Shown here in pieces: positions 1 to 12,374 of a stretch of DNA of 64,000 nt. Source of the stretch: Rhinopomastus cyanomelas (lineage: Eukaryota; Chordata; Aves; Bucerotiformes; Rhinopomastidae). Within the stretch, counting starts at the first letter, position 1. The number at the start of each line of letters is the position of its first letter. The stretch is from assembly GCA_013400115.1 (NCBI GenBank), contig VXBP01004607.1, forward strand, positions 170,834 through 234,833, given 5' to 3'. Under the pieces are notes generated by a model. The model was not told where the DNA came from. It did not search any database and saw only the letters and a program-made list of their open reading frames with translations. A program made the translations under genes and the position numbers.

Positions 1-1983
1 GATTTAAGTTATTAACCAATCAAAAAAAGATGGATGGTGGTCTGCTTCCCTTAATCTACATCATCATCTATATCTATTTAAAGGTATGTGGTACACTAAC
101 AAACTTAGTTAACATTTCGATAAAATCAGTAGAATAATCTGCCCTGTTACATTGAGACTGTATCGATCAATAAAATCACTTGTACTAGGAAAGTACTGTT
201 AAGTACTGAAAATCCCAGCCATTAATATTATTTAACACTCTATTCACAATCTTTAATGAGGACAAAGAACATTTTGTATTTTTGTACCTATCATACCATT
301 GCTTTTAGAGCTTCTTACAGGTTCAGTTCAACCTTGATTACTGCAGAATTAAATGGAGTTTCAGGAGGAAGGCACTGAATAATTTTGGATAATGGAGAGA
401 ATTTTCAATGTTAATAGATTAATAGATGTGACTGATTCAACAGACTTTCTAGTTAAACATCAGTGAAATCTTATTTCACTGAATCCAACTTTTACTTGCA
501 ACTCTCTAATGCTAGACTCGTCCTTCCCAATGTATTCACCAGCATTTAAAACAAAACTGGTTTTCAGAACCAGCAATCAGGAAGATAAGCATCAGTTCTG
601 CACTAGATAGGATGTTTTTCTGCAGATAAGCCGATTTGGTCTTAAATTAGTTAGATCTCAACAGTGAATGTGTACACAGAACAAAGGGAAGGACTACATT
701 TGCAGAAATCTTTGTGGCAGTTAACAGGTGACACAAAGAAGTCAATGTGATTTCTGTCCAGTTCCTGCTTTCAGATAGAGGAAATGCCTACAGAGAAGCC
801 TACAGGGAAAAAACTTACAGGTCAGACATACATGCACAAAATAAGCTAGAGAAGAACAAAAATAGGCACACATTTTGTACAAAAGTTTTGTAGCTTACCC
901 TTTCTTCCTCAGTGTTCAGCTTTTAAACATACAGCAAATTATCTCCCACATGCAATGCATGTGGTGTTAAAAGGCATTAGTCTTTACAAGCTGCTTTGCA
1001 CAATAGCATCTCACCTGCACACCTCCTTCTTATATCCATATGATTCAAACAAATCTTTTCAGCTCTAAGACTTCATCTTTCTTATTTTTACTGCTTGTGA
1101 TACACAGGGCTCTCAGTTCATGGAAACACATTAGGATTTAATAAAATTTAATAACAAGCTGAAAGACAAATACGTGTTTAATTATTTTAAAGGACCAAAT
1201 AAGAAAGGTCCTCATGATTCAGACAAAAGGTCCATTTAGCACTGCATCATATCTTAAGAAATGGCCACAAATGGATAGCAAGGATGAGTACAAATGAGCA
1301 AGATTAAAATATGAGACACTTTCCTTCAATACTCTTGCAATCTCCAAAGTTACTTCCAATTTGAGAACCTTCCATGCTTGATATAAACTGCTATTCCATG
1401 AACTTCTCCAATCTTCTCTTGAACTGATTAAAAATTTTGCATTCAAAACACCCTTTGGAAACAACACACAGTTATACAGAAATGCTTACTATAAAGAGTG
1501 CATTTCTAAGAACAAAAAGAATAAACAATTGTAATGAACATTAGCACTGGCAGAGTAGATCAATGTGATGAATGCAAACTGCAGCAAAGTAAAACCTGAA
1601 CAGCCAAACACTCTCTGAATAGTTCTAAGATGATTTTGCCATTATATTTCCAGAAACAAACAGTTACAAACTATTTAATAGCTGGTTACAAAGCCAACAA
1701 AAGCAAAAGCAATGTGTCTTAAAAGTGCACATTTCACACAGAGATATCAATATTTCTAAAGAGCTCCACAGTACTGGTTCAAAAACACCTACAAATAAAC
1801 TTTGTTCTCCCCTTCTCTAACATTGATAATAGAATGTCAACAACTGTTCTGCTTAGGAAGCACTTACAGATTACATATCACATACAGTGATAATGGAAAT
1901 TAATCAAAGACATTGTCTTAACTGGAGAACCCCCAAAGAGAACCCTTACAAAAAACAAACTCAAAACCTCTAATACAAAAAAG
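1..1983. other. SNX24 intron 3, no feature seen
   Basis: AT-rich single-copy-looking sequence. The open frames here are short and lack splice-site-flanked similarity. I searched the minus strand for the next SNX24 exon and did not find it. Confidence 0.5.
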
Positions 1984-3175
1984 AAGAGAAGGGTGGTGAT
2001 AGTCGGTGACTCCTTTCTGAAAGGGACAGAAGGTCCTGTGTGTAGACCAGACCCTTCCCACAGGGAGGTCTGCTGCCTTCCGGGGGCCCGGGTTCAGGAG
2101 ATCACCAGGAGGATACCTGAACTCATTCAAGCTACAGATTATTATCCACTGTTGGTTGTACAAGCTGGCGGCGATGAGGCTAGTGAGAGGGGAGTTAAGG
2201 CTATTAAGAGGGAATTCAGGGAACTTGGGGAAATTACTGATGGAGTAGGTCTGCAGTTTTTTCCTCGATCCCTATAACAGCTGGGGTGAATAATGAGGTA
2301 CGTAAGAGGATCCTGGCTATCAACAGGTGGCTCAGGGGTTGGTGTGAACAGAAGAACTTTGGGTTCTTTGATCACGGGGAACATTTATGGAGCTGGGCTG
2401 AGAAAAATTTAATGAGCTATAACAAGAGGAAGTGCAGAGTCTTACATCTGGGCAACAATCCCAGGTATCAGTATAGGCTGGGGACTGACCAGTTGGAGTG
2501 TCGTGTAGGGGAAAGGGACTTGGGGGTCCTGGTGGACAACAAGACGACTATGAGCTAGCAATGTGCTCTTGTGGCCAAGAGGGCCACCAGCATTGTGGGG
2601 TGGATCAGAAGAGGAGTGGTTAGCAGATCAAGAGAGGTTCTTCTCCCCCTCTACTCTGCCCTGGTGAGACCTGGAGTATTGTGTCCAGTTCTGGGCTCCT
2701 CAGTTCAAGAAGGATGTGGAGCTGCTGGAGAGAGTTCAGCGAAGGGCAACAAAGATGATGAGAGAGGTGGAGCACCTCCCTTCTGAGAAGAGGCTGAGGG
2801 AGCTGGGTCTCTTTAGCTTGGAGGAGACTGAGGTGGGGGGCTCATTAATGTCTACAAATATGTGAGGGGTGGGTGTCAGGAGGATGGCACTGGGCTGTTG
2901 TCGGTGTCATGTAGTGATAGGACAAGGGGCAATGGTTGTAAGGTGGAACATAGAAGGTTCCACATCAACCTGAGAAGGAACTTCTTCACGGTGAGGGTGA
3001 CGGAGCACTGGAACAGGCTGCCCAGGGGGGTTGTGGAGTCTCCCTCACTGGAGATGTTCAAGACCCGACTGGACGGGTTCCTGTGTGACTTGGTTTAGGT
3101 GATCCTGCTGTTGCAGGCGGATTGGACTAGATGATCTTTCGAGGTCCCTTCTGATCCATAATGATTGTATGATTC
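1984..3175 (+). mobile_element. CR1 LINE, ORF1 esterase fused to ORF2 3' end by internal deletion
   Basis: The 5' part (1984 to about 2390) is CR1 ORF1. The VVIVGDSFLKGTEG stretch carries the GDS block of the SGNH esterase-like domain, followed by REVCCLPGARVQEITRRIPE. The usual G-x-N-D block reads GGDEAS, so a catalytic-block residue is altered. A frameshift near the T-run at about 2255 moves the frame. After FFDHGEHLW the sequence jumps at about 2388-2395 directly into the ORF2 region SWAEKNLMSYNKRKCRVLHL, skipping the endonuclease and nearly all of the RT. The rest is the ORF2 C-terminus, with stops, to NFFTVRVTEHWNRLPRGVVE, then the 3'UTR with GGATTGGACTAGATGATC and a terminal ATGATTCTAT octamer-like tail. 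It is antisense to SNX24. Confidence 0.9.
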
Positions 3176-3269
3176 TATAAATATGTCAGCTTCCACCAAT
3201 TCACAAACTAAGATCTTCCCATCTTTATATGGAATCTCAGCTTTCATTCTAATAGGCAGAGCTCAGTCT

Positions 3270-4497
3270 GACTTCAGTGGAAAATCTGGGAAATTTTTTC
3301 CTCCACAAAGTTAAAACAGTAAAAAATTCCTGTTGGCACATCACCAAAGATTTGTTTTCCCCACCTTCTGATCAGTTGAGCAAACTGGAAGTAAAGAAAT
3401 CCATGGGCCCTGATGGGATATGCCCATGCGTGCTAAAGGAGACAGTGGAAGTCGTTGTTAAGCCACTCTGCGTCATATTTGCTAAGTTATGGGGATCAGG
3501 AGAGGTGACTAGGGACTGGAGGACAGCAAATGTCACTCCAAACAGGGTAAGAAGGAGAACCCAAGTAACTATAGACTGGTCAGCCTCACCTCCATGCCAG
3601 GAAAGGTGATGGAACCATTTGTCCTGGACATTGTCTCTACGCACACCAAGGACAAGAGGGTCACTTGGGACAGTCAGCATGGCTTCATAAAGGGGAAGTC
3701 ATGCTTGACCAACCTGATAGCCTTTGATGAGGATATAACCGGGTGAATAGATGATGTCTGAGCGGTGTATGTGGTCTATCTTCACCTGAGTAAGGCATTT
3801 GACAGTCTCCCATAGCATACTTGCAGCCAAACTGAGGCAGTGTGGACTAGATGATTGGGTAGTGAAGTGGATGGTGAACTGGCTGCAGGATAGAAGCCAG
3901 GGAGGGGTAATCAACGGACAGAGTCTAGTTGGAGGCCTGTATCTAGTGGAGACCCNGAGGTTCTTCTCCCCCTCTACTCTGCCCTGGTGAGACCGTATGT
4001 GGAATATTTTGTCCAGTTCTGGGTCCCTCAGTTAAAGAAGTACATGGAGCTGCTGGAGGGTATCCAGCATAGAACAGCGACGATGATGAAGGAAGAGGAA
4101 CACATCCCTTATGAGGAAAGGCTGAGGGAGCTCAGTCTCTTTAGCTTGAGAAGAGAAGACTGAGGGTTGACCTCATTAATGTCTATAAATATGTGAAGGG
4201 TGGGTGTCAGGAGGATGAGCCAGGCTCTTCTCAATGTCATCTGGTGATAGGACAAAGGGCAATGGGTGTAAGCTGGAACACAGGAGGTGCCATATAAATA
4301 TCAGAAGGAACTTCTTCACAGTGAGGGTGACAGAGCACTGGAATAGGTTGTTCAGGATGATTGTAGAGTATCCTTTTCTGGAGACGTTTAAAACCTGCCT
4401 TGGCATGTTCCTGTGCAACTTGGTCTAGGTGATCCTGCTTGGCAGGGGAATTGGAGTAGATGATCTTTCGAGGTCCCTTCCGATCCGTAATGATTCT
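3270..4497 (+). mobile_element. CR1 LINE, RT fragment with internal deletion at an ambiguous base
   Basis: Starts in the RT N-terminal region (NFFLHKVKTV, then LEVKKSMGPDGICPCVLKET and AKLWGSGEVTRDWRTANVTP). It continues through LTSMPGKVM, QHGFIKGKSCLTNLIAF and LSKAFDS with several stops. At 3956, where the base is N, it jumps from the VTSG-V region straight to EVLLPLYSALVRP, losing the FADD catalytic segment. The 3' half ends in the same tail class as the copy just upstream (GATCCTGCTTGGCAGG, then GATGATCTTTCGAGGTCCC and ATTCTATG). Only about 95 bases separate the two copies. It is a dead element. Confidence 0.9.
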
Positions 4498-7400
4498 ATG
4501 GGTGATTTTCTCTTTCATATTTGTCATTAACTTACTCATAAAGTGAGAGCAGATTGCTCATCACTCCATCTACTGTTTTTTTTAACTCCACCTTGCTGAA
4601 ATGCAACAGACAGCTGAGTATAGGATTGGATGCTACTTTCTTAGAGCAAAATCATAATGTGTTTGGCTTTATTTATCTTTTCCAGTATGTAATGGTAGAT
4701 AAATATTTTCAAATTTAAGAGAATTGAATTTTGAAGACTACTGAAATATAGGTAAAAGTGCTTCTCAGATTTTCAATTATTTCCTTAAATGGAGAACAAA
4801 TCCCTAGTGCAGTTTCATAAGCTCTATAACTAATTTTGAAGATTTGGATTCTTGAAACTGCTGGAATGTTGAAGACCATCAAGTCTTCAAGTCTCACAGC
4901 CATTGCGTTAACCAGTCTTTTGTCTAGGAACCAGGACTGTTCTCTTTGTAAGAAGTTCAAGAGTAAATAAAAGGAAAGCATGTTTCCTTAACAACCAAGA
5001 GAGAAGTCTTAGTTCTACATATTAACTCTGATTAGAGAAATATATACATACTGGCTCCACAAACATACAGAGCAGTTCAGGAGATATACAGCTCTCTGTT
5101 TCATATCAGAATCTTGCCAGTCACAGTCTTCAGATCATTCAGACAACAAGAAAAATGTTAGCATCTTGAAGTTCCCAAAAAGAATGGGCCTCCTCCAAAA
5201 TCTCTCCCCATAATTTTTTCAGTCAAGACAAGCAGCCACTGCAGTCTCATGCTGAGCTGTGGGTGCCACTTCACAGTGAATTCTGTTAACAATGCCTCTT
5301 ATGTTGTTGGACTGATGATACCAGCAAATGATGAGATTTCTTCTGCCCAAGGGGGTTGGAAAATTTCTATTCCATTGGACTTTAAAAGGCAGACCTGTCA
5401 AAGGGTAAGTCCCATGGGCAGAAAGACTGGATGGAAATAACATAGAATCATAGAATCCAGTGTCAACTTACTGGGAGACAAAGATATGACCCAACTCCAA
5501 ATCAGTAGAGAGCAGGTGGCTAGATCAAATTCTTCCCCATTACCAATTCACTGGAAATAAGCTCCATAAAAACTGCTCCTCCAAAAGTACATTACATAAA
5601 ATCTATTTGTAACAAATACTCATCAGATTGATAATGCAGCTGCTGCTGCCTCGATAACCAATTAGATAGCTTCCTTGTTGTTGCCCTTAGGAACCCAAAC
5701 AATGACTTCAATGTCCAAACTAAAACCCCAGCCTACCTGTTCAGATGGTCCAACCACAAGATGACTTTCTGAACTCTTCTTACACAAGAATAACTTTGTA
5801 AGAAGGAGCATTTCAAGTGACCTCTATCTCCTTTAAATACAGTTTCGAAGCAGACTGTATTTCTGTATTGCTCTGTGTTAAATAGTCAGGGAAAGGTTAC
5901 GCATTAACAAAAACCCAACTACGACCTAGAAGTTAATGTACTGATTAAATCAGCCTTATTATCTTCCACACTTACACGTACTTGTACTTTAAAGCAAACG
6001 TATTTCTCCAAACTCACAAACATGCAAGAATCACAAGCTGGAAGGCAGGTCCAGGTGCCAGCCCTTCTCAAATTAGAGGCTTCCTACGTAATTAGTTTAC
6101 TCAACTCTGTATCTTTTCTCAATGCCAAACTCTTAGGAAGCATATCGAAAGAAGAAATTTCAGAATCATAAACAAATCATAGAGCAATAGTGTAATGTAA
6201 TTATTTATTTTATATCAAAACAATTTGGAGTCTTATCTCTGCTCTATTACAAGCCACAAGCTCAGATATACAAATAAGCAACTATTCAGTCTCAATTTAT
6301 ATCACACACTAACTGATTTTAGACAAGTTTTAGTTTATAGCAACCACAAGTTAATTAGAATGGGTATAGTCCTCTTCCACTGTTATTAACAAGCATTTTC
6401 TCATTTAAAGAATATTAAACCAGCGCATTTTAAGGCTTGTGTGCTGTTAGTCAAGATCATGTGCAGAGAAAATTACCAGGGATCAGAAAAGGTTTAACAG
6501 CTTATTGCTTCATAATAATTTGCCTGAATGTTCAGGACCACACTCTTTCATTCACTAAACTTTGCATCTTTTTCCTTACTAATAAATGAAACTTAATCGT
6601 TTTTATCTCTTGTCAGTCAGTTGATTGTTCTCAGCATTCAAAAGGTCTGACTTATTATTATACGTGCAGTTGAATTACTACTTACTAGTGCTTACTAGTC
6701 AATTGTTCCACAGCATTAAAACTTAAAGTTGTATACTACAGTTAAATATGTAACTTTAAATAGAGCTAAATCATGGTTTCACAATTCCATGAAAACAGAT
6801 CTATTATAACATGAAAAACCCCAAACTTTCAAAAACGAGAGACAAATAAGCCATCTGGTGAATATTAGCTGACAGTAGATACAAATAAATTTAAGCTTAT
6901 TATTGTATTTAATAATATCTAATATTTCGATATTATGATATAAGATATAATGAAATGTTTCTGAGGTCCTGTACATCCACTCCAGAAACAAAAAACACAT
7001 GTGCTGAAAGGTTTGAAGAGGGTGGTTTCATTACAAGAAGGTGACAAAGAAGTAACAAGATACTAGCAACTGCACCACCTTCACCTCTGAGGGTAATTTC
7101 TTGCTTTGTTTACTATTTGATACAGACCAGTTCCACTATTTATTAGTAGTAGTAATTATTATTACAATTTCTATTTAACTACATCAGACTACCTAAATTA
7201 AAGATATTAGAAACCCATTTGTACAGTTAGTCCACGTCAGATTCTGATCTGTATTTGACCACTATCTGCATTACATGTTATTCCTTGCCTGCACAGGTTT
7301 TTAAAAGCAGTAACGAGAAACTAATATTTACTGCATAAAACAAATTATTTGAATGTAACATATGTAGAAATCTCTGTGTGAGATTCTGTCTGGTTTTGAA

Positions 7401-9318
7401 AAACCAGTTAATGGCTACCATGACTATGTAACAGTTTAACAGCTGCACAAATGGCTATCTACTAGTACTACCACTGACAAGTGATAGTAGAAGCCAAACG
7501 GCTCTTAGAGTAATTCTCACGAGTATTATATGAAAATATGTTTGCATTAGTTTATATACATGATATTAAATGAAAAACTGGTTATCACGTCTTCTGAAAT
7601 TGTAGTATGTTCCTGCTCTGTGACTTAGAAAATGCTTGGCACTATTAAAAGGCTTCTGATAGCTAAAGTGTGTAAATACGACCTTATAATAGTATTAAAT
7701 CAGGCTTTCATTATTGTAACAGTTCAAGTTTTACCAATTACTAGTTCTGGTTAGCAGAATCAAAAATTTGTGTCTTTGACATGAATACTAATTACTTTTG
7801 TTCTTGTTTTAATGTAGCACAGTTGAGTATTGATATAACAGCAGATTGTCATACTTTCAGAAAATTATAGCCGCCAGCATACCCCAGTATCTTTCTAATG
7901 AAATCAATCTCATAAGAGAAATCTGTTCATGTATCTTTTTAGCAATACTGTCCAAATGACACCTGTATGAAAATCAGAAAAAACCCGTTAATTAAAATTA
8001 CGTCAAATGGCTGTAAGAGAAAGATATACTGATGACGGAGCAAGCTGGGCTGATGGCCATGCAAACCAGAAAGGCTCTCCTCCTTTACAAAACCAAGGTC
8101 TCTTCAGCAACAACGCTTTCTAACCCACATAATAAAGGTGATTTCTAGGGCAAATGATGCTACAAATGTCACAAACAAAAAATGATTAAAATTTTGAGAT
8201 TAAAAATACTATGTTAAAATAAAAAAACAGAATCCCCTACATTGCCTGAAACATTCTATGTCTCACAACAAAATGTGAGCTGTCCTCTCCTCTTTATATC
8301 CAAGGAACTTTTGAAAAGTATAATGTCAGTTGTAATACTGACTTATGTCACACTGTAATTCTGCTCTCCAACTTGAGCAGTTTTCTTTTACAGAATCAGG
8401 GAGGTTCCTGAGCCGTGCAGTTGCCATCTCTTTTCTATGAATGCAGCTCATGGTCCATTGTGTGCAGTTCACTATTCTTCAGGTTGGGTCACTGCAACTA
8501 TAGATGATGACATAAATCATATCTCTAAAATGTTTACTGTTTCCATTACTCTGAGTAAAAGTCGAATACTCTCACTCTTGCCTTCCTCTGAAAACAATTA
8601 CTTTCAAACTCAATTTCTATTACTGCATTTGATAAAAGAGCACTTGGATCGTTACAGCTGAAGGGAACATGTCAAGAGGAATACCTTAACCTGGCTTTGT
8701 CACCAGAGAAATGACTGTGAAAATACATCACAGGGCATTTTTAAAGAATTAAAAAAGGCTGTGATTTATCAGCGGTGTATTTAGGTATCTGTATGTCTGT
8801 TACATTTCTGAAGACTCCTTTGTAGAGTTTATAGCAAAATCAGACCCCAACAGGTAGAACCAAGGACTTCAAGCACATTTTCAAGCCAACTGAGACAGAT
8901 TTGGAATGCCAGGACTGTGCTTCAACTAGACAAACAACTCAGATACAAGCCTGTATTACATGAAATCTCCTTGTACATTTTTTGCAATACTTCTGATTTG
9001 TACAGTTTGAACAACTTTGGGAATAATAACTATTTTCTCAACTTTAGGCAAAGAAAAATTACATACTAGTAGGCTCACTAAAGTTAGTCGGCACCTTTTG
9101 CCAGAATCAAGAAAGAAATGCAAAACAGTCTGGATTTTTAGCTGCAAATCTTGCTAAGTGAACAGAAATCACTGCTACTGGTGATTTCAGCTCATTTCCC
9201 ATCTCTAAAATTGCCTGCCTGTAAAACACTCCCCTCCATGCTTGCAAATGCTTTGGATAGTAACGGTCTGAAAAAGAGATACCACATTTTACTTTCACGG
9301 TGCTGAGAAGACACTCAC
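4498..9318. other. SNX24 intron 3, no gene seen
   Basis: AT-rich. The only repeat trace is a 16-base CATAGAATCATAGAAT at 5441-5456, which looks like the terminal octamers of a minus-oriented CR1 with no body attached. No exon was recognised on either strand. Confidence 0.5.
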
Positions 9319-9423
9319 CTGCAAGTACAACTCCAATCCTTGCCGTCGCTGCTCCAGGACCTTGGGTACCCAGTTTCTCACATGCTTTGAAGGAATCTCT
9401 GGAGTTCTTATAAATTTCTTGAG
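9319..9423 (-). CDS. SNX24: SNX24 coding exon 3 (C-terminal half of PX domain)
   Basis: Minus-strand exon of 35 codons between an ATTTGCAG acceptor and CAG|GTGAGT, a near-consensus donor. It begins LKKFIRTPEIPSKHVRNWVP and ends KVLEQRRQGLELYLQ. The TPEIPSK stretch is the proline-containing loop of PX domains that contacts the membrane, and RRQGLELYLQ is the following helix typical of the fold (R-x-x-L-x-x-Y-L). The exon is phase 0 and continues directly from HALHKK of exon 2. A longer open frame in another reading frame covers the same stretch and is a shadow. Later SNX24 exons (rest of the PX domain and the C-terminal tail) should follow at lower coordinates. I looked in 1-9318 and did not find them. 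Confidence 0.95.
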
Positions 9424-12374
9424 CTGCAAATGAAAACATACGCACCCAGAAACAAAGTGTAGTAGCACCCCTTAAAGTAAACACATTTATCTTAGAGATG
9501 AGGCAGTGTAAGTAAAATAACCATTCATAAAAGAGAACAGAACAGCAGAGAAGTTACTTTCCATCAGCTCACTGAACTAGGAGCAATCATACTATGGGCT
9601 TTAATTAAAAATCTTTAGCTGCCCTAGACAGTGAAGAGGATTCCTATTAACAATTTGTTGAGACTAACAGCCTTATAACAAAACTGCAACAACTACATGA
9701 GAAAACCTGAGACGGATTGCCCATCTGTCAACCTGTGGGATGTACTGTGTTGCTGTGATGTATCCAGACATTTGCTTCCTAAATGCAGTAACAAAACACC
9801 ATGACAAATTCTAACTCTAGATTTAGTCAACTCTGAACGAGTGGGAGAAGCAGAGGGTGGAGTGAACTAATCATTCCCCTGGAGCGCTGTCAATTAAGAG
9901 AGCGAAATGTCGGCGCTCTCAAAGTGTACCAACAGATTGACAGTTGCATTTGATATTTTATACAAGGAAATAGCAAATTGACAGTGAATGTATTTCTGAG
10001 GCACCTTGCAACTTTTCCTCTAATAATCTCACAGAAAAGCTTTTAGACATATATGGAAATGTGTACATGCATACACAAGTGAATATACATAGACAAACAA
10101 ACACTCTGATAACACTAAGAATCCTCTCCTTGAAGTAATGTATTCTTTCAAAACCAAAAAAATTTAACATTTTTCTCAAAACTGCATAGTGAAAAATGTC
10201 AATGGGCATAGACTCCACTGCATTTTAATAGAAAATGACATCAGATATTCCTTCTGTTGGATATTGCCTCTGAGTAAATCTGAGGCAGGGAATGCCACGA
10301 ATTAAACTAAAAATTTACTTTGACATGCATACCCATGGGAGACTGAGAATTTACATTTCATCTTTGAGCTCGCTAAGACGTCACTATAGGAAAAAGCAGT
10401 GCCAACATATCAACATCTCTACAGCCACAACTAGCAAATGTGCAGCAATTGCTCTGCAAACATTTGGCCACTTTTTAATCTCTTAACAGAACTAAATTAC
10501 AATTAAGAGTGAAGTGAGAAAAACAACCCACCAAAACTACTTTTGGTAGTTTTGACTGATATTAAAGCCAGAATAAACATCTTCATTGTTTCCTCTGAAT
10601 TGCTAAACTGTTGAAGAAGCTATCTATGGTCACAGCTGTTATGAACTATGACAGCATCTGCAGAAGAGTAACAAATGAGGAGAATGGTCCAGATGAAAGC
10701 ATACAAATCTGAAACAACACAAACGTCTACCAAGGCCAGGCTGTTTACAAGAGGAAACACTCTATGGCTGGTACCTCATCTGATGATTAACACCCCTTTT
10801 GTGCTTTGTTGCCCTGTTACATAAACATCCAAAACAAAACTGTTACATGTGCAAGCACAGATACTGTGTGTAGCAATAAAATACCTGCTTTACAGACACA
10901 CAAAGAATAAATTATAAGCCCATTTTCTTGTGCTTACAATAATATAATAATAGGCTGCAATACATAGTTATCACAATGTCAAAGAACATTAAGCACATCT
11001 ACATATGTGTTAGCTATATTGGTCCAGACCTGTCCCCACACATGAAATACTTACCTCAGGACAGTTATTGTCCGTATTACCTTACTGCCTATAACACTGA
11101 TCCAATACCTATTTGACATACTTTAGTCTCTACTTCCTCCAAATCTGAAAGATGGATCAAGTAAAGAACTATTTTTCCATGTTTGAAAAGTCAGTATGAT
11201 TTAGAGGTCAGGTTTAGAGTTAGAGATTCTAACTTTTTATTTAACTTGCAAAACAAGATGTATGGAAATTTGTATTTTTGCAGATTTTGCTTTCTACCAC
11301 TCAAGTGCTTAAGAAGTACAACCAATACTTGAAAAATGTAAAGGAAAAAATATAAACAGGAACGTGGGAAGAAGTAAAAATAAATGGTTGCCCTTTAAAC
11401 TACATTATACACATAGGAATAATTCTATTCTTTAAAAAAACCTCTCCATGAGAAAACTAACATTTTTGTTCCCATTGTCCGCTACAGCTGTTTTCTACAG
11501 AACCTTTGTTTCCTCCTGCTCATTATAGACTTCTCCAGCACTAAGGGCACCTTGAATATGCCATAAGTCTAAAGGTATCTTTCCAAATACCATATACATA
11601 CAATAGCTTAGATTGAAATATTTTCAATTAAAGGAAAAGAGAGCAACAAAAAATAAATACCCTTTTGGCATGCTGGAAACAAACTGGTTTTTGGACATAA
11701 GTATTCATAAGTGCCATGGAATATGAACAAACTATTCACAAAGAACAATCAAGATATAAGTTGAACAAATTCTCAGGAAAAAACTGCTCAAACACACATC
11801 TTACTTTTTTAAATGTGTTGAGTTTTTCTGCTCTGAAACAAAACAGAAGGAGGAAAGTGTGCAACCACATACTGTATTAGCAGAGAATGCTAATCTTTCT
11901 CCAGGATGTCTGTAATACTGAAAACACTTTGGTTCAGAACACAAGTTGTTTAACGGTATACACTGAAATTTTAGTACAACTTCTAAACAATAAAAGATGC
12001 ACACTCTCAAAACTGCTGAGTGTTTTGTATCTGTACAAAGAGCAAACAGGGAAAAGTCACAATCAGGTTTGCAGAACCATATAAACAAAGAGGAAGCAGA
12101 AGACGAATAAGACGAAACAAATCGAGGAGTGGTGCAAAATGTCTGGTCTGAATACCTGTTTTGAGGTTTGCTTATTTTGCTGCTATTTCTGGACCAAGAA
12201 TAAGTGCCAATCATGTTTGGTTCCAGTGTTCTAAGGAGAAACTAATATAAAGGGAGTTACTGCACAGTAAGCAGTGTACAAGGAGTGAAACCTGAGTGTT
12301 AAGATGGCAGTCATTCACAACTCTTGCGTGGAGTAACTGTGCAGCTCCAGAAATAACAGTAAAATTAGAGAACA
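9424..12374. other. SNX24 intron 2, no gene seen
   Basis: AT-rich apart from the hairpin near 9.9 kb. A 137-codon open frame at 11801-12214 (minus) has no recognisable domain and is likely chance. Confidence 0.5.
9898..9920. repeat. Small perfect hairpin in SNX24 intron 2
   Basis: GAGAGCG at 9898-9904 and CGCTCTC at 9914-9920 form a 7-bp stem with a 9-nt loop. CpG-containing arms stand out in AT-rich DNA. It lies about 475 bases upstream (in gene sense) of exon 3. Confidence 0.6.

Noticed and set aside
5441..5456. Isolated CATAGAATCATAGAAT as a CR1 insertion
   Set aside because: Only the terminal octamers are present, with no CR1 body; too short to call as an element.
1..9318. Search for SNX24 exon 4 and later exons on the minus strand
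   Set aside because: No stretch with splice borders and similarity to the rest of the PX domain was found by eye; the exons probably lie outside the window.
9107..9484. 125-codon minus-strand open frame
   Set aside because: Shadow of SNX24 exon 3 in another frame plus intron sequence.
11801..12214. 137-codon minus-strand open frame
   Set aside because: No domain, no plausible splice or promoter context; expected by chance in 64 kb.
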